DNA of 64,000 nucleotides from Hylemonella gracilis str. Niagara R (GTDB lineage Bacteria > Pseudomonadota > Gammaproteobacteria > Burkholderiales > Burkholderiaceae_C). The stretch is from assembly GCF_000600295.1 (NCBI RefSeq), contig NZ_JEMG01000001.1, positions 3,477,800 through 3,541,799 on the forward strand. The letters run 5' to 3'. The notes under the pieces are model-generated. The model had not been told where the DNA came from and made no database searches. It saw only the letters and a list, made by a program, of their open reading frames with translations. Each line of letters opens with the position of its first letter. Within the stretch, counting starts at the first letter, position 1. Made by a program: the position numbers and the translations under genes. Below, in pieces: positions 1-11,935 of this stretch.

Positions 1-220
1 CGGCCACCCGGTCGCCCGCACCGAACAGGTCCTCGATCTCGAAACGCACATCCGGAAATCCGGCACGTAAGGCTTCCACACCTTGCGCAAACGCGGCCAA
101 GCCCTTGTCGCCTGGGCTGGCCACGAAATCTGGCGCGCACAGGCGATCCAGCAATTCCAGGCGACCTTGATTGAAGCCTTCTTTGTACAGTTGGCGGATG
201 ACAGCTTGATGGTCCGACAT
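1..220 (-). CDS. SnoaL-like / ester cyclase family protein (partial, N-terminal part)
   Basis: The 73 codons visible encode the start of a small SnoaL/NTF2-like polyketide-cyclase or ester-cyclase protein: it opens MSDHQAVIRQLYKEGFNQG, continues with a D-x-x-C-A-P-D-F-V stretch and then the F-P-D-V-R-F-x-I-E-D-L-F pattern typical of these small alpha+beta barrels. The rest lies outside the window. An in-frame ATG six bases further upstream (226) is possible, but the AAGGA ribosome site lies six bases before the ATG at 220 and fits that start. It is divergent from soxR and its promoter overlaps a SoxR box, so it is probably a target of SoxR. The substrate is unknown; the fold is used both by enzymes and by non-enzymatic proteins. 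Confidence 0.7.
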   Translation of the reverse strand, partial: MSDHQAVIRQLYKEGFNQGRLELLDRLCAPDFVASPGDKGLAAFAQGVEALRAGFPDVRFEIEDLFGAGDRVA

Positions 221-249
221 GTGCATTCCTTGCAATAGTGAGGCATGGC

Positions 250-280
250 AGGTTAAAACCTCAACTTAACTTCATGTCAA
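250..280 (-). promoter_or_regulatory. SoxR-controlled promoter of the SnoaL-like gene, with SoxR box at 259-276
   Basis: Read on the minus strand there is a TTGACA -35 element (275-280), a 19 bp spacer and a TAACCT -10 element (250-255). The over-long 19 bp spacer is the hallmark of MerR-family promoters. The spacer holds an 18 bp near-palindrome (259-276) that agrees with the E. coli soxS box at 15 of 18 positions, from my memory of that site. It ends 12 bp before the soxR start codon, so SoxR bound here would also be placed to repress its own gene. Confidence 0.8.
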
Positions 281-287
281 GGACTTC

Positions 288-749
288 ATGCCCAAACTCG
301 ACCCGGCCGACATCGGCCGCCCCCTCTCCGTCGGTGAAGTGGCGCAACGCGCGGGTGTCGCGGTCTCGGCCCTGCACTTCTATGAGGCACGCGGCCTGAT
401 CCACAGCGTACGCAACGAGGGCAATCAGCGCCGGTATGCGCGCGACGTGCTGCGTCGTGTGGCGGTCATCAAGGTGGCGCAACGCATCGGCATTTCCCTG
501 GAGGAGATTGGCGCGGCGCTCGCTTCCCTGCCTGAAGGCCGCACGCCGAACGCGCAGGACTGGGCGCGGCTGTCGAAAGGCTGGCAAACGGAGCTGGACG
601 CACGCATCGCCAACCTCCAGGCGCTGCGCGATCAACTGGGCGACTGCATCGGCTGCGGCTGCCTGTCCCTGGGCGCCTGCAAGCTGCGCAATCCCCTCGA
701 TACGCTCTCCGAGGAAGGCCCGGGGCCGCGACGGATCGTCACGGAATGA
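288..749 (+). CDS. soxR: Redox-sensitive transcriptional activator SoxR
   Basis: This 153-residue MerR-family regulator has an N-terminal winged helix-turn-helix (about residues 13-80, starting [12 protein letters not shown]), a dimerisation helix (about 85-118), and the diagnostic SoxR cysteine cluster C120-x2-C123-x-C125-x5-C131 in the context [17 protein letters not shown]. The cysteines hold a [2Fe-2S] cluster that is oxidised by superoxide or redox-cycling compounds, which switches the protein to an activator. The length matches E. coli SoxR. An AAGGA site four bases upstream supports the ATG. A SoxR box lies in the upstream divergent region. Outside enteric bacteria SoxR usually controls a few efflux and oxidoreductase genes directly and not through SoxS; the adjoining MFS transporter and the divergent SnoaL-like gene fit that pattern. 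Confidence 0.95.
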   Translation: MPKLDPADIGRPLSVGEVAQRAGVAVSALHFYEARGLIHSVRNEGNQRRYARDVLRRVAVIKVAQRIGISLEEIGAALASLPEGRTPNAQDWARLSKGWQTELDARIANLQALRDQLGDCIGCGCLSLGACKLRNPLDTLSEEGPGPRRIVTE

Positions 750-845
750 ATGTCGCGGGCACGGCCCTGCTTTCGATGCCCTAGGATGGAGCAGGTCAGA
801 GGGCGTGATGTCCCTGCTCGCCCCTGACCTGAAAAGCTCACGCCC

Positions 846-2069
846 ATGCAGACCCCGCAACCCAACACGCCGGACTTCGTCCTGCGCCATCCCATCCTGA
901 CCGCCCTGGCCCTGTCCCTGGGCACGGCCATCGCGTTGGGCGTGGCACGCTTTTCCTACGCCTTGCTGCTGACGCCGATGCGCGAGGACCTGGCCTGGTC
1001 CTACCTGGTCGCGGGCGGCATGAACACGGGCAATGCCCTGGGTTACCTGCTGGGTGCGTTGATGACGCCACTGCTGATGCGCCGCCACCCGGCGCACCAT
1101 GTGTTGGTCGCGGGTGCCTTCGGTACCGCGCTGCTGACCTTCGTGCCGGGGTTTGTCACGGACACGAGCACGCAACTGGCCTTGCGCGTCATCACGGGCA
1201 TCACCAGCGCGCTCCTCTTCGTGGCCGGCGGCCTGCTCGTGAGTCGCCTTGCGGCCCAGCACGCGCAACGCGCCGGCTTGTTGCTGGGGCTGTATTACGG
1301 TGGCACGGGCCTCGGCATCGTGGCGGCATCGCTGCTGATCCCGCCCGTGCTTCAAGCCGCCGCCCACCACGGCGCACCACACCCCTGGCAATGGGCTTGG
1401 CTGCTGTTGGGCACGCTGGCGCTGCTGGCCAGCGTGTTGATGACACTGCCAGCGCGGCTGATTCCCACGCCAGCGGCGCAGGCCTCGGCGGGGGGTGGTT
1501 TCAAGGCGCGCCACCTGAAGTTCGGCCTGCTGGGCTACCTGATGTTCGGCCTGGGTTACATCGGCTACATGACCTTCGTCATTGCGCTGCTGAAGGAAGC
1601 CGGCATGGCGCCGCAACGCATCACCCTGTTCTTCACCTTGCTGGGCGTGGCGACCTTCGTTTCTTCACGCCTCTGGGCGCGCATGCTGGATCGATTTCGC
1701 GGCGGGCAGTCGCTGGCGATCCTGAACGCGCTGCTCTGCCTGGCCACGCTGCTGCCGGCCTGGACGACCGAGCCGCTGCTCGTGTTCGCCTCGGGCATCC
1801 TGTTCGGTGCCTGCTTCCTTTCGGCCGTGGCGTCGACCACGGCCATGGTGCGCCACAACCTGCCGCCCGCGCATTGGTCGGCCGGCATCAGCGCCTTCAC
1901 CATCGTCTTCGCGGCAGGCCAGATCGTCGGGCCGACCATCGTCGGCTGGATCGCCGACGGCACCGGCGGCCTGCAGCGCGGGCTGGTGTTCTCGGCGCTG
2001 GCTTTGGGGGCGGGGGCGCTGCTGGCGGGGTGCCAGCGGCCCCTGGCCTCAGCCCACTTACAACAATGA
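846..2069 (+). CDS. YbfB/YjiJ family MFS transporter
   Basis: A 407-residue membrane protein of the major facilitator superfamily, with about 12 hydrophobic segments spread over residues 18-400 and the early R-F-x-Y-A-L-L-L-x-P-M-R signature of the YbfB/YjiJ (MFS_4) branch. Length is normal for the family. The substrate cannot be read from sequence. It follows soxR by about 96 bp in the same direction, so it may share a transcript or respond to SoxR; I see no second SoxR box in the gap. An efflux role against redox-active compounds is an inference from this neighbourhood only. Confidence 0.85.
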   Translation: MQTPQPNTPDFVLRHPILTALALSLGTAIALGVARFSYALLLTPMREDLAWSYLVAGGMNTGNALGYLLGALMTPLLMRRHPAHHVLVAGAFGTALLTFVPGFVTDTSTQLALRVITGITSALLFVAGGLLVSRLAAQHAQRAGLLLGLYYGGTGLGIVAASLLIPPVLQAAAHHGAPHPWQWAWLLLGTLALLASVLMTLPARLIPTPAAQASAGGGFKARHLKFGLLGYLMFGLGYIGYMTFVIALLKEAGMAPQRITLFFTLLGVATFVSSRLWARMLDRFRGGQSLAILNALLCLATLLPAWTTEPLLVFASGILFGACFLSAVASTTAMVRHNLPPAHWSAGISAFTIVFAAGQIVGPTIVGWIADGTGGLQRGLVFSALALGAGALLAGCQRPLASAHLQQ

Positions 2070-2302
2070 GCGTTTGAAGAACCGGAAGGGCACCAGATTG
2101 CAAGGCCCGGAACAGGGTCTTGAATAACGCGCCAGCGCCACCATCTCATTTGCTCTACGATCTCACCCCCTACGCGGAGACTCCGATGTACCCAAGCGCA
2201 CACACCCTCACCCTCCCCTGAGCCGTGTGCGCGCGGCTCGCCCATTTCTGGGCCGGCCGCTTTCTTTTCATGCGGGCCGGCTCTTTCCAGTGAGCCTTCA
2301 TC
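2070..2302. other. 233 bp gap upstream of fusA
   Basis: No credible ORF. A six-base-pair hairpin (2220-2225 with 2234-2239, GAGCCG/CGGCTC) and a GC-rich stretch with repeated GGCCGGC motifs (about 2250-2282) lie directly before the fusA start and would be in its 5' leader. I see no convincing -35/-10 pair and no strong ribosome site before the fusA ATG. Confidence 0.4.
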
Positions 2303-4411
<2,109 letters not shown>

Positions 4412-4449
4412 GATCGCAACGCCTCGCGCGACAGCCCGCCTGCCGCGAC

Positions 4450-4485
4450 AAAGGCCCCGGTTCATCACCGGGGCCTTTGTTCTTT
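4450..4485 (+). terminator. Rho-independent terminator after fusA
   Basis: A perfect 11 bp stem (AAAGGCCCCGG at 4450-4460 with CCGGGGCCTTT at 4468-4478) around a 7-base loop, followed by a T-rich stretch (TTTGTTCTTT). It sits between the convergent fusA and acnA; the A-run on the left arm means it may also work on the minus strand for acnA. Confidence 0.92.
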
Positions 4486-4507
4486 AAAGCTCACACAGGC
4501 CCGCGAA

Positions 4508-7264
4508 TCACGCCAGAAGCTGGCGCAGCACAAAAGGCAGGATGCCGCCGCTGCGGTAGTAATCCACTTCGATGGGGGTGTCGATGCGCAGCGTCACCGT
4601 CAGTTCCTGGCGGCTGCCGTCGGCGCGGGTGATGACCAGCTTGGCATCGCTCTGCGGCGTCAGTTCCGGCACGGGCAGCACGTCCACCGTCTCGTTGCCG
4701 GTCAGGCCCAGCGTCTGCCACGAGTCGTCGGCACCCTTGAACTGCAGGGGCAGGATGCCCATGCCCACCAGGTTGCTGCGGTGGATGCGCTCGAAGCTCT
4801 TCGCCACCACGGCCTTGATCCCCAGCAGTTGCGTGCCCTTGGCGGCCCAGTCGCGGCTGGAGCCGGTGCCGTACTCCTCGCCAGCGAAGATCACCGTGGG
4901 GATGCCGGCGGCCATGTACTGCATGGCCGCATCGTAGATCGGCATCTTCACCACCGGACCGGTGCCGCCCCGGTACAGCGTGAACCCGCCCTCCTCGCGC
5001 GAACCCTCGGCGTCGGCAGGCAGCATCAGGTTCTTGATGCGCACGTTGGCGAAGGTGCCGCGCATCATCACGTCGTGGTTACCACGGCGCGCACCGTAGC
5101 TGTTGAAGTCGGCCTTCTGCACGCCGTTGGCCTTGAGCCAGACGCCGGCCGGTGAACTCTCCTTGATGGTGCCGGCCGGCGAGATGTGGTCGGTGGTGAT
5201 GGAGTCGCCGAACAGCGCCATGATCCTGGCGCCGGTCACCGAGGCGGTCGTGCTGGCGCCCTGCTCCAGCGTGAAGTTGCGGAAGAACGGCGGCTCGGCG
5301 ATGTAGGTGCTGGCGGGCCAGACATAGGTCTGGCCGGAGACGCCCGCGACCTTCTCCCACAGCTTGCCGGGCTCGGTGGCGATCTTGGCGTAGTTGTCGC
5401 GGAAGGCCTTGCCCTTCATCGCGTACTTCATCAGCGTGTGGATCTCGTCGCTGCTGGGCCAGATGTCGCCCAGGTAGACGTCCCTCAACTTCCCGTCATT
5501 GCCCCTGCCCTGGCCCACCGGCTGCGTCATGAGGTCGCGGGTGACATTGCCGGCGATGGCATAGGCCACCACCAGCGGCGGGCTGGCGAGGAAGTTGGCT
5601 TTCAGGTTGGGGTGGATGCGGGCCTCGAAATTGCGGTTGCCCGACAGCACGGCCGCGCACACCAGTTCATGCTTCGTGATGACCTCGTTCAACTCCGGCG
5701 TCAGGTCACCCGCATTGCCGATGCAGGTGGTGCAGCCGTAACCGGCCAGCGCGAATCCCAACTTTTCCAGGTAGGGCAAGAGGCCGGCTTCCGTCAGGTA
5801 CTCGGTGACGATGCGCGAGCCGGGCGCCAGGGAGGTTTTCACATGTGGCTGGACCGTGAGTCCGGCCTCCACCGCCTTCTTGGCCAGCAGGCCGGCGGCC
5901 AGCAGCACGCTGGGGTTGGAGGTGTTGGTGCAGCTGGTGATGGCGGCGATCAGCACGTCGCCGTTGCCGATCGTCACTTCCTTGCCGCCGGTGTGGACCG
6001 GATAGCGGGTGTCCAGCGTCTCGGCCGGACGATTGAAGCCGTTGGCGGAGTTCGGCAGGCTGTAGAGCGAAGAAAACTGGCTGCTGACCTTGCCCAGCTC
6101 GATGCGGTCCTGGGGGCGCTTGGGGCCGGCCAGGCTGGGCGTGACGTCGCCCAGATTCAGCTTGACCGTCTGCGAGTAATCGATCTGGCCGCTGCCGGGC
6201 ACGCCGAACAGGCCCTGGGCCTTGAAATAGGCCTCGAAGAACTCGATCTCGGTCGCCGTGCGACCGGTGCCGGTGAAGTAGTCCACCGTGCGCTCGTCCA
6301 CCGGGAAAAAACCCATGGTGGCGCCGTACTCGGGCGCCATGTTGGCAATGGTGGCGCGGTCCGGCACCGTCAGCGTGCGCGTGCCTTCGCCGTAGAACTC
6401 GACGAACTTGCCCACCACCTTGTGCTGGCGCAGGATTTCGGTGACGGTCAGCACCATGTCGGTGGCCGTCACGCCTTCGCGCAACTGGCCGGTCAGCTCA
6501 AAGCCCACCACATCGGGCGTCAACAGGTACACCGGCTGGCCCAGCATGGCGGCCTCGGCCTCGATGCCGCCCACGCCCCAGCCGACCACGCCGATGCCGT
6601 TGATCATGGTGGTGTGGCTGTCGGTACCCACCAGCGAATCGGGGTAATAGACAGGTGCGTCCTTGGCACTGCCTCCCTTCATCTGGTGCACGCCGCGGGC
6701 CAGGTACTCCAAGTTCACCTGGTGCACGATGCCGAAGCCGGGCGGCACCACGCGGAAGGTGTCGAAGGCCTGCATGCCCCACTTCATGAACTCGTAGCGT
6801 TCACGGTTGCGCTGGAACTCCAGGCGCATGTTCAGGTCCAGCGAGTCCTTCTTGCCGTAATGGTCCACCATGATGGAGTGGTCCACCACCAGATCCACCG
6901 GCACCAGCGGTTCGATGCGGCCCGGTTCCTTGCCCAGGCGCTGAGCCACGCTGCGCATGGCGGCCAGGTCGGCCAGCAGCGGCACGCCGGTGAAATCCTG
7001 CAGCACCACGCGCGCCACCACGAAGGGGATTTCATCGGTGCGCGGCGCGGTGGGCCGCCAGCTCGCCAGTTGCGCCACATGCTCGGGCATCACCTTCTTG
7101 CCGTCGCAGTTGCGCAGCACCGACTCCAGCACGATGCGCAGCGACATCGGCAGGCGGTTGATGGCCGGGTACTGCCGGGCCAGTTCGGGCAGCGAGTAGA
7201 ACTGCCCGACCTTGCCGGTGGCAGTCTTAAAAGTCTTCAGGGTGGAAGCGAAATCGTGCGGCAT
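4508..7264 (-). CDS. acnA: Aconitate hydratase A
   Basis: Aconitase interconverts citrate and isocitrate in the TCA cycle using a [4Fe-4S] cluster. The 918-residue product belongs to the AcnA/IRP1 branch and has its normal length. Cluster ligands are visible: the SCTNTSNPS segment (Cys near residue 444) and GCTTCIGN (two Cys near 510-513). The C-terminal swivel domain has the substrate-binding [16 protein letters not shown] segment and the [10 protein letters not shown] motif. It is a lone gene, convergent with fusA. AcnA in enteric bacteria is the stress-stable aconitase, but I see no regulatory site here that would show stress control. Confidence 0.96.
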   Translation of the reverse strand: MPHDFASTLKTFKTATGKVGQFYSLPELARQYPAINRLPMSLRIVLESVLRNCDGKKVMPEHVAQLASWRPTAPRTDEIPFVVARVVLQDFTGVPLLADLAAMRSVAQRLGKEPGRIEPLVPVDLVVDHSIMVDHYGKKDSLDLNMRLEFQRNRERYEFMKWGMQAFDTFRVVPPGFGIVHQVNLEYLARGVHQMKGGSAKDAPVYYPDSLVGTDSHTTMINGIGVVGWGVGGIEAEAAMLGQPVYLLTPDVVGFELTGQLREGVTATDMVLTVTEILRQHKVVGKFVEFYGEGTRTLTVPDRATIANMAPEYGATMGFFPVDERTVDYFTGTGRTATEIEFFEAYFKAQGLFGVPGSGQIDYSQTVKLNLGDVTPSLAGPKRPQDRIELGKVSSQFSSLYSLPNSANGFNRPAETLDTRYPVHTGGKEVTIGNGDVLIAAITSCTNTSNPSVLLAAGLLAKKAVEAGLTVQPHVKTSLAPGSRIVTEYLTEAGLLPYLEKLGFALAGYGCTTCIGNAGDLTPELNEVITKHELVCAAVLSGNRNFEARIHPNLKANFLASPPLVVAYAIAGNVTRDLMTQPVGQGRGNDGKLRDVYLGDIWPSSDEIHTLMKYAMKGKAFRDNYAKIATEPGKLWEKVAGVSGQTYVWPASTYIAEPPFFRNFTLEQGASTTASVTGARIMALFGDSITTDHISPAGTIKESSPAGVWLKANGVQKADFNSYGARRGNHDVMMRGTFANVRIKNLMLPADAEGSREEGGFTLYRGGTGPVVKMPIYDAAMQYMAAGIPTVIFAGEEYGTGSSRDWAAKGTQLLGIKAVVAKSFERIHRSNLVGMGILPLQFKGADDSWQTLGLTGNETVDVLPVPELTPQSDAKLVITRADGSRQELTVTLRIDTPIEVDYYRSGGILPFVLRQLLA

Positions 7265-7351
7265 GACGGCGGCTCCTGGTTGAGGAAGGAATGCGGCCTA
7301 TTTTGGCAGTGTCGGGTCAGCCCTGCCCGCGGCGGTGCCATCACGCTTCGG

Positions 7352-8806
7352 CTACAGCCGCCGGTCCAGGCCGCTTTCCGCGTAGTGGTCCTTCTTGTTA
7401 AGGAACATCTGCTGGTCGGCACGGTGGATCGCCGCTTCCACCTCGGCCGGAGCCTTGCAGGTCGCGTGGCCCATGGACAGGCTGAGCTTCTGTCCAGGGT
7501 AGAACTGGTTGTTCAGTTCCATGATGTTCTCGATGCGGCTGATCAGGTGCTGCGCCGCGCGTTCGTCGGCGCCGGGAATCAGGGCCACGAACTCGTCGCC
7601 ACCGGTTCGAGCCATGCAGATGCCAGGCAGTTCCTCGCCTGCCTTGGTCAGCACCTCGCCCACGCGCCGCAGCAGCGCGTCGCCCGCCGCGTGGCCCTGG
7701 CTGTCGTTGACCTGCTTCAAGCCGTTCAGGTCCATGGCCACGATGCTCATCGGCCAGACGCCGCGCCGGGTCATGCGGTTGAGTTCCTCGTTGTAATACG
7801 CCCGATTGCGCAGACGCGTGAGGGAATCGTGCGTGCCCAGGTACTCCAGGTAAGCCTCGGCCTTGCGACGCGCCGTGATGTCGACCAGGGAGACCAGCAC
7901 CCGGTCCCAGTCGGCCTCATGCCCGGGCATGATGGCGAACTGCATGTGAATGTTGATCAGTTCACCGTCCAAGGCATAGTTGACAACCTCGCGCACCTGG
8001 TGGAGCTTGCCATGCCAAAGGTCCATCAACTGCTCGGCGAAGGAGGCCCGCATCTCGCCGCGGAACACATCGTCCTGCCGGCTGATCAGTTCCTCCTTGT
8101 CGCGCGCGGCGAACATGGCCAGCGTGTGCTGGTTCACGTCGAGCACGCGGATCTTGGCCATGCAGCGTCCGACGAAATCGGGGTGGACATCGAGGAAGGT
8201 GCGGAAATCCTGGACGCCCGAGGCACGCACGGCGTCCATCAATTCCTTCACGGCCGAGAAATCCTCCACCCACAGGGACACGGGGGACAGCTCGAAGAGG
8301 CTGCGCGCGTAACGTTCGCTCATGCGCAGGCGTTGCAAATCCTGCGCGGGCGCGGTGATGTCCTGCAGGGATACCATCACGCGGTCCCAGCTGCGCTCGT
8401 GCCCCGGCAGCACGCTGACGTGGAGCAAGATATCGAGCCGCTGGCCTGACAGCGTGTAGTTGACGCTCTGGTTGCTGAAATCCAGCACCCCGTCCCACAG
8501 CATCTGAAACTCGCGCACCATGCCGTGTTCGATGTCCTTGCTGAACACGCGATCCATGGCATCGATCAACTGTTGCTGGGTTTCGGCTCCGAAGAGCAGC
8601 AAGGTCTGCTGATTGACCTCGAGCACCCGCACGCAGTCGATGCACTCGCTCAACCGTGCCGGATCGGCACGCAGATGCGCCTGCAAATCTTCCACGCCCT
8701 GGGCACGCCAGATTTCAAACAGCTGCTTGAGCCGGCTGTGGTCTTCCAGCCAAAGGGAAATCGGGGCGGCTTGAAACAGGCCTTGGAAATCGGTGCTGGA
8801 AACCAT
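7352..8806 (-). CDS. Diguanylate cyclase with two tandem PAS-like sensor repeats
   Basis: A predicted soluble enzyme making cyclic di-GMP from two GTP. The C-terminal GGDEF domain (about residues 315-475) has the exact catalytic signature RTGGDEFVALIPG near residue 400. The RxxD product-inhibition site normally found just before it is absent (the equivalent residues are L-P-G-I). The N-terminal two thirds consist of two copies of the same roughly 145-residue sensor unit: each opens F-x-x-x-P-(I/V)-S-L-W-(L/V)-E-D, contains a V-L-(E/D)-V-N-Q-x-T-L segment, and ends M-P/L-P-G-H-E-x-x-W-D-R-V-x-V-S-L-x-D-I-T. No membrane segment is seen. I use the ATG at 8806, just before the first repeat; a GTG at 8869 would add 21 residues, and neither has a good ribosome site. 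Confidence 0.88.
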   Translation of the reverse strand: MVSSTDFQGLFQAAPISLWLEDHSRLKQLFEIWRAQGVEDLQAHLRADPARLSECIDCVRVLEVNQQTLLLFGAETQQQLIDAMDRVFSKDIEHGMVREFQMLWDGVLDFSNQSVNYTLSGQRLDILLHVSVLPGHERSWDRVMVSLQDITAPAQDLQRLRMSERYARSLFELSPVSLWVEDFSAVKELMDAVRASGVQDFRTFLDVHPDFVGRCMAKIRVLDVNQHTLAMFAARDKEELISRQDDVFRGEMRASFAEQLMDLWHGKLHQVREVVNYALDGELINIHMQFAIMPGHEADWDRVLVSLVDITARRKAEAYLEYLGTHDSLTRLRNRAYYNEELNRMTRRGVWPMSIVAMDLNGLKQVNDSQGHAAGDALLRRVGEVLTKAGEELPGICMARTGGDEFVALIPGADERAAQHLISRIENIMELNNQFYPGQKLSLSMGHATCKAPAEVEAAIHRADQQMFLNKKDHYAESGLDRRL

Positions 8807-8903
8807 GGAAGCGAGGGATTGCAACAATCTGATACATATTGAGTGTACGACGCTTCCCGGTCTGCTCACGCCCCGGTAGACCTGAGCAAATGCCGGCCCT
8901 GAC

Positions 8904-9260
8904 TCAGGCCAGGGCCAACAGGATCAAGCCCAGCGCCCCCGGTACGCCTTGAACGAACAGGATCTTGCGGCTGGCCGTGGCCGCGCCATACAGACCGGCC
9001 ACCAGGACGCAAGCCAAGAAGAAGACCTTCACGCCCGTGCCGTCCTGGCCCAGCGTCAGGCCCCAGAACAGGCCTGCAGCCAGGAATCCGTTGTACAGCC
9101 CCTGGTTGGCTGCCAGCACCTTCGTGGACTGGGCGAACTCAGGCGTCAGCCCGAACGCCTTGCGCCCGGCCGGTTTGTCCCAGAGGAACATTTCGAGCAC
9201 AAGGATGTAGACATGCAGCAGCGCGACCAGCGCGACCACGGTATCGGCAAGGTAGGACAT
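8904..9260 (-). CDS. DUF1304 family membrane protein
   Basis: A 118-residue protein with four predicted membrane helices (about residues 3-25, 45-65, 70-90 and 97-117). The first helix region V-A-L-L-H-V-Y-I-L-V-L-E-M-F-L-W and the N-Q-G-L-Y-N-G-F-L-A-A-G segment are typical of DUF1304 proteins. Function is unknown. I chose the ATG at 9260 because the family starts there; the longer open frame upstream reads arginine-rich noise. No clear operon partner. Confidence 0.85.
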   Translation of the reverse strand: MSYLADTVVALVALLHVYILVLEMFLWDKPAGRKAFGLTPEFAQSTKVLAANQGLYNGFLAAGLFWGLTLGQDGTGVKVFFLACVLVAGLYGAATASRKILFVQGVPGALGLILLALA

Positions 9261-9336
9261 CGGTAACCCCGAAAGTGAAAGGGTCCCGACTCTAGCGCAG
9301 ATGCCTGGAAACAGGCGCCACCCGACTCCGCTCCGC

Positions 9337-9558
9337 TCAGGAGGACGCAGCCCCCGGCCCCGCCGTGGCGCAACGCGGGCACAGGCAAGCCCGGCCACGC
9401 AGCTCGGCAGGCACACGGGCCAGGGCCTCGGCGCTGACCGGCGTGGTCCGGCACCAGCAGGGCAGGTCGAAGGTGCCTGCCCGAGCGGGCGCGCATTGGT
9501 TCGCCCCGCCACACAAGGGGCAAGTGAGGTTCGGCAGGGGCTGCGGCGCGGGGGTCAT
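9337..9558 (-). CDS. Small cysteine-rich CWC family protein
   Basis: A 73-residue protein with a zinc-ribbon-like arrangement of cysteines: CPLCGGANQC near residues 13-22, the name-giving C-W-C triplet about 12 residues later, and a closing CLCPRC. Six or more Cys in four clusters suggest a structural metal site. This matches the Cysteine-rich CWC family, short proteins of unknown function common in Beta- and Gammaproteobacteria. The ATG at 9558 gives the family's usual start; no obvious ribosome site. Its reverse strand is open too, but only this strand has the cysteine pattern. Confidence 0.72.
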   Translation of the reverse strand: MTPAPQPLPNLTCPLCGGANQCAPARAGTFDLPCWCRTTPVSAEALARVPAELRGRACLCPRCATAGPGAASS

Positions 9559-9664
9559 GAGAAAACGCCCATCGTACCCGCCCGCCCCACCATGCCAGCA
9601 GTTCATGCTGCGGAGAACTGCGGTATCGTCTTGTCATTAATTTGTCACAAATCCAGGAGTGGGT

Positions 9665-11236
9665 ATGAAACTTCGCACCCGTATCATCTTGCTGTGCAGT
9701 GCCGCGCTGCTGGGTCTGCTGGCGCTGTCGGCCGTGGCGCTGACCACGCTCTACCGGTCCATGATGCAGGAGCGCACCAACCAGCTTTCCACCCTGGTGG
9801 TGCTCGCCCACGCGGCCGCGCAAAAGGCCCACGAGCTGGAGAAATCCGGCCAGCTCACGCGCGACGAGGCCTTGAAGGAAGCCAAACGCGCCATCGGCGC
9901 CTTCCACAAGAATGACCAGTACTTCTTCGTGCGCGGCTACACCGACGACGTGAACTACGTGCACCCCAACCCCAAGCGCGTGGGCATCGTGGACGCCAAC
10001 GTGGGCCGGGCCGCCGGCGAGCGCTACCGCGCGGCCTTGCAGGGCAAGGTGATCGGCACCGTGGTGGCCAAGGGCACGCGCCCCGGGGTCAAGGACGAAG
10101 TCGAGAAGCTCTACGCCATCATCAAGTTCGAGCCCTGGGACTGGATCATCGGTTACGGTGAATACATCGACGACATCCAGCAGGCCTTCTGGCGCAACAC
10201 CATCATCCTGCTGTCCATCGGCACGGTGCTGATGCTGGTGATCGTGGCCCTGGCCTGGGACATGCTGCGCACCCTGGTGCGCCAGCTGGGCGGCGAACCG
10301 CAGTACGCGGCCGAGGTCGTCAAGCAGATCGCCGAAGGCAACCTGGTGGTGGAGGTGCAAACGCGCGCGGGCGACCAGACCAGCATCCTGGCCGCCATTC
10401 GGCTCATGCGCGACAACCTCGCGCGCCTGGTGCGCCAGGTACGCGAGAGCACCGACTCCATCACCACCGCCTCGGCCGAAATCGCCGCGGGCAACGGCGA
10501 CCTGTCGGCCCGCACCGAATCGCAGGCGAGTGCGCTGGAAGAGACCGCGGCTTCAATGGAGGAACTGACCTCCACCGTGCAGCAAAACGCCGAGAACGCG
10601 CGGCAAGCCAACGAACTGGCCCGGTCCGCCTCCGATGTGGCGGGGCGTGGCGGCGCGGTGGTTGAACAGGTGGTGAGCACCATGGCCTCCATCGACGTGT
10701 CCTCGCGCAAGATCGTGGACATCATCAGCGTGATCGACGGCATCGCCTTCCAGACCAACATCCTGGCCTTGAACGCGGCCGTCGAAGCCGCGCGCGCGGG
10801 CGAACAGGGGCGCGGTTTCGCCGTCGTGGCGAGCGAGGTGCGCAGCCTGGCCGGACGCTCGGCCGAAGCCGCCAAGGAAATCAAGCGCCTGATCGATGAC
10901 TCGGTGAGCAAGGTCGGCGCGGGCACGGCCCTGGTGGAACAGGCAGGAGATACCATGCGCGAGATCGTCCAGGGCGTGCAGCGCGTCACCCAGATGGTGG
11001 CCGAGATCAGCGGCGCCAGTGCCGAGCAAAGCGCAGGCATCGCGCAAGTGAACCAGGCGATCACGCAGATGGACCAGAGCACGCAGCAGAACGCGGCGCT
11101 GGTGGAAGAGGCGCTGGCCGCGGCCCAGTCGCTGCGCCAGCAGGCACAGGCGCTCTCGCGCACCGTGGACCAGTTCCATGTCAGCGATTCGGCCGCGCCA
11201 CCAGCCGCACTGGGTGCCCTGCCCGCGCCGCGCTGA
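9665..11236 (+). CDS. Methyl-accepting chemotaxis protein with single Cache sensor
   Basis: A 523-residue transmembrane chemoreceptor. Membrane helix 1 (about residues 6-28), a periplasmic single-Cache domain (about 30-172; note [18 protein letters not shown] and [12 protein letters not shown]), helix 2 (about 176-198), HAMP (about 200-255), then the methyl-accepting signalling domain with the hairpin tip [21 protein letters not shown] near residue 360-380. The adaptation segment [21 protein letters not shown] places it with Tsr/Tar-type receptors. There is no C-terminal CheR-docking pentapeptide; the protein ends in an Ala/Pro tail. Such Cache domains often sense small carboxylic acids, but the ligand is not known. 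AGGAG lies 7-8 bases before the ATG at 9665, which I prefer to the GTG at 9659. Confidence 0.93.
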   Translation: MKLRTRIILLCSAALLGLLALSAVALTTLYRSMMQERTNQLSTLVVLAHAAAQKAHELEKSGQLTRDEALKEAKRAIGAFHKNDQYFFVRGYTDDVNYVHPNPKRVGIVDANVGRAAGERYRAALQGKVIGTVVAKGTRPGVKDEVEKLYAIIKFEPWDWIIGYGEYIDDIQQAFWRNTIILLSIGTVLMLVIVALAWDMLRTLVRQLGGEPQYAAEVVKQIAEGNLVVEVQTRAGDQTSILAAIRLMRDNLARLVRQVRESTDSITTASAEIAAGNGDLSARTESQASALEETAASMEELTSTVQQNAENARQANELARSASDVAGRGGAVVEQVVSTMASIDVSSRKIVDIISVIDGIAFQTNILALNAAVEAARAGEQGRGFAVVASEVRSLAGRSAEAAKEIKRLIDDSVSKVGAGTALVEQAGDTMREIVQGVQRVTQMVAEISGASAEQSAGIAQVNQAITQMDQSTQQNAALVEEALAAAQSLRQQAQALSRTVDQFHVSDSAAPPAALGALPAPR

Positions 11237-11373
11237 GCGCGAGGGCAAGGTCGGCATCCGCGCTGGAGCTGGCGCACACGCACCAGCGGCTGGCGTCGGC
11301 CTGGCTCAGGGCGCGGGCGGCATCCCGTCGAGGCCCACGGCGGACATGCACCTCAGGCAGGCCATGCCCGGTC

Positions 11374-11820
11374 TCATTCCTGGATCTCCGGTTCGACCAG
11401 GCGCGCCAGCTGCTCCAGCGATTCCTGCCAGCCCAGGTAGCACATCTCGGTCGGGATCACCTCGGGGATGCCTTCCTGCGTGGCCGTCAGTTCGGTGCCG
11501 CAGGACACGGCCCGGAGGACGATGGTCGTGATCATTTGACCTGCCGGGCCAGGCGCATCAAAGCGGTCCGTGTAGCGGATCTTCTGGTTCGGCAGCAACT
11601 CGAGGTACTCGCCGCCAAAGGCATGGCTTTGGCCGTTGCCAAAATTCCTGAACGCCATGCGATAGCTGCCGCCCACGCGTGCATCCAAATGCTCGATGCT
11701 GCAGGTGAAACCGAAGGGCGGCAACCACTTGGCCAAGCCATCGGGCTCAAGAAATGCGCGGTAGATGCGCTCGGGCGGCGCGCGCAGGACACGATGGAGT
11801 TGAACGGTGCCACTGGCCAT
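11374..11820 (-). CDS. SRPBCC / AHSA1 family protein
   Basis: A 148-residue START-like protein. It opens with the family signature V-L-R-A-P-P-E-R-I-Y-R-A-F-L-E-P-D-G-L-A-K-W-L-P-P-F-G-F, followed by D-A-R-V-G-G-S-Y-R-M-A-F and the closing G-W-x-E-S-L-E-Q-L-A-R-L-V-E helix. This fold forms a hydrophobic cavity; bacterial members have no assigned general function. The AGGAGGT ribosome site five bases before the ATG at 11820 sets the start against longer frames. It is convergent with the chemoreceptor and about 115 bp upstream of it in the opposite sense lies the rsmD stop. Confidence 0.85.
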   Translation of the reverse strand: MASGTVQLHRVLRAPPERIYRAFLEPDGLAKWLPPFGFTCSIEHLDARVGGSYRMAFRNFGNGQSHAFGGEYLELLPNQKIRYTDRFDAPGPAGQMITTIVLRAVSCGTELTATQEGIPEVIPTEMCYLGWQESLEQLARLVEPEIQE

Positions 11821-11935
11821 GCGGACCTCCTGGATGGGACCAATTTCAGGGACGCGCCGTTGCGCGTGCGGATGTTCGACGATGATAAATCCCACCCAGG
11901 CAACGTCACCCTGGGGCTGCCCCCAGATGCGGACC

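Noticed and set aside
5186-8449. 1087-codon open frame on the plus strand opposite acnA and the diguanylate cyclase
   Set aside because: Mirror of two clear genes; composition typical of antisense frames; no motif or start signal.
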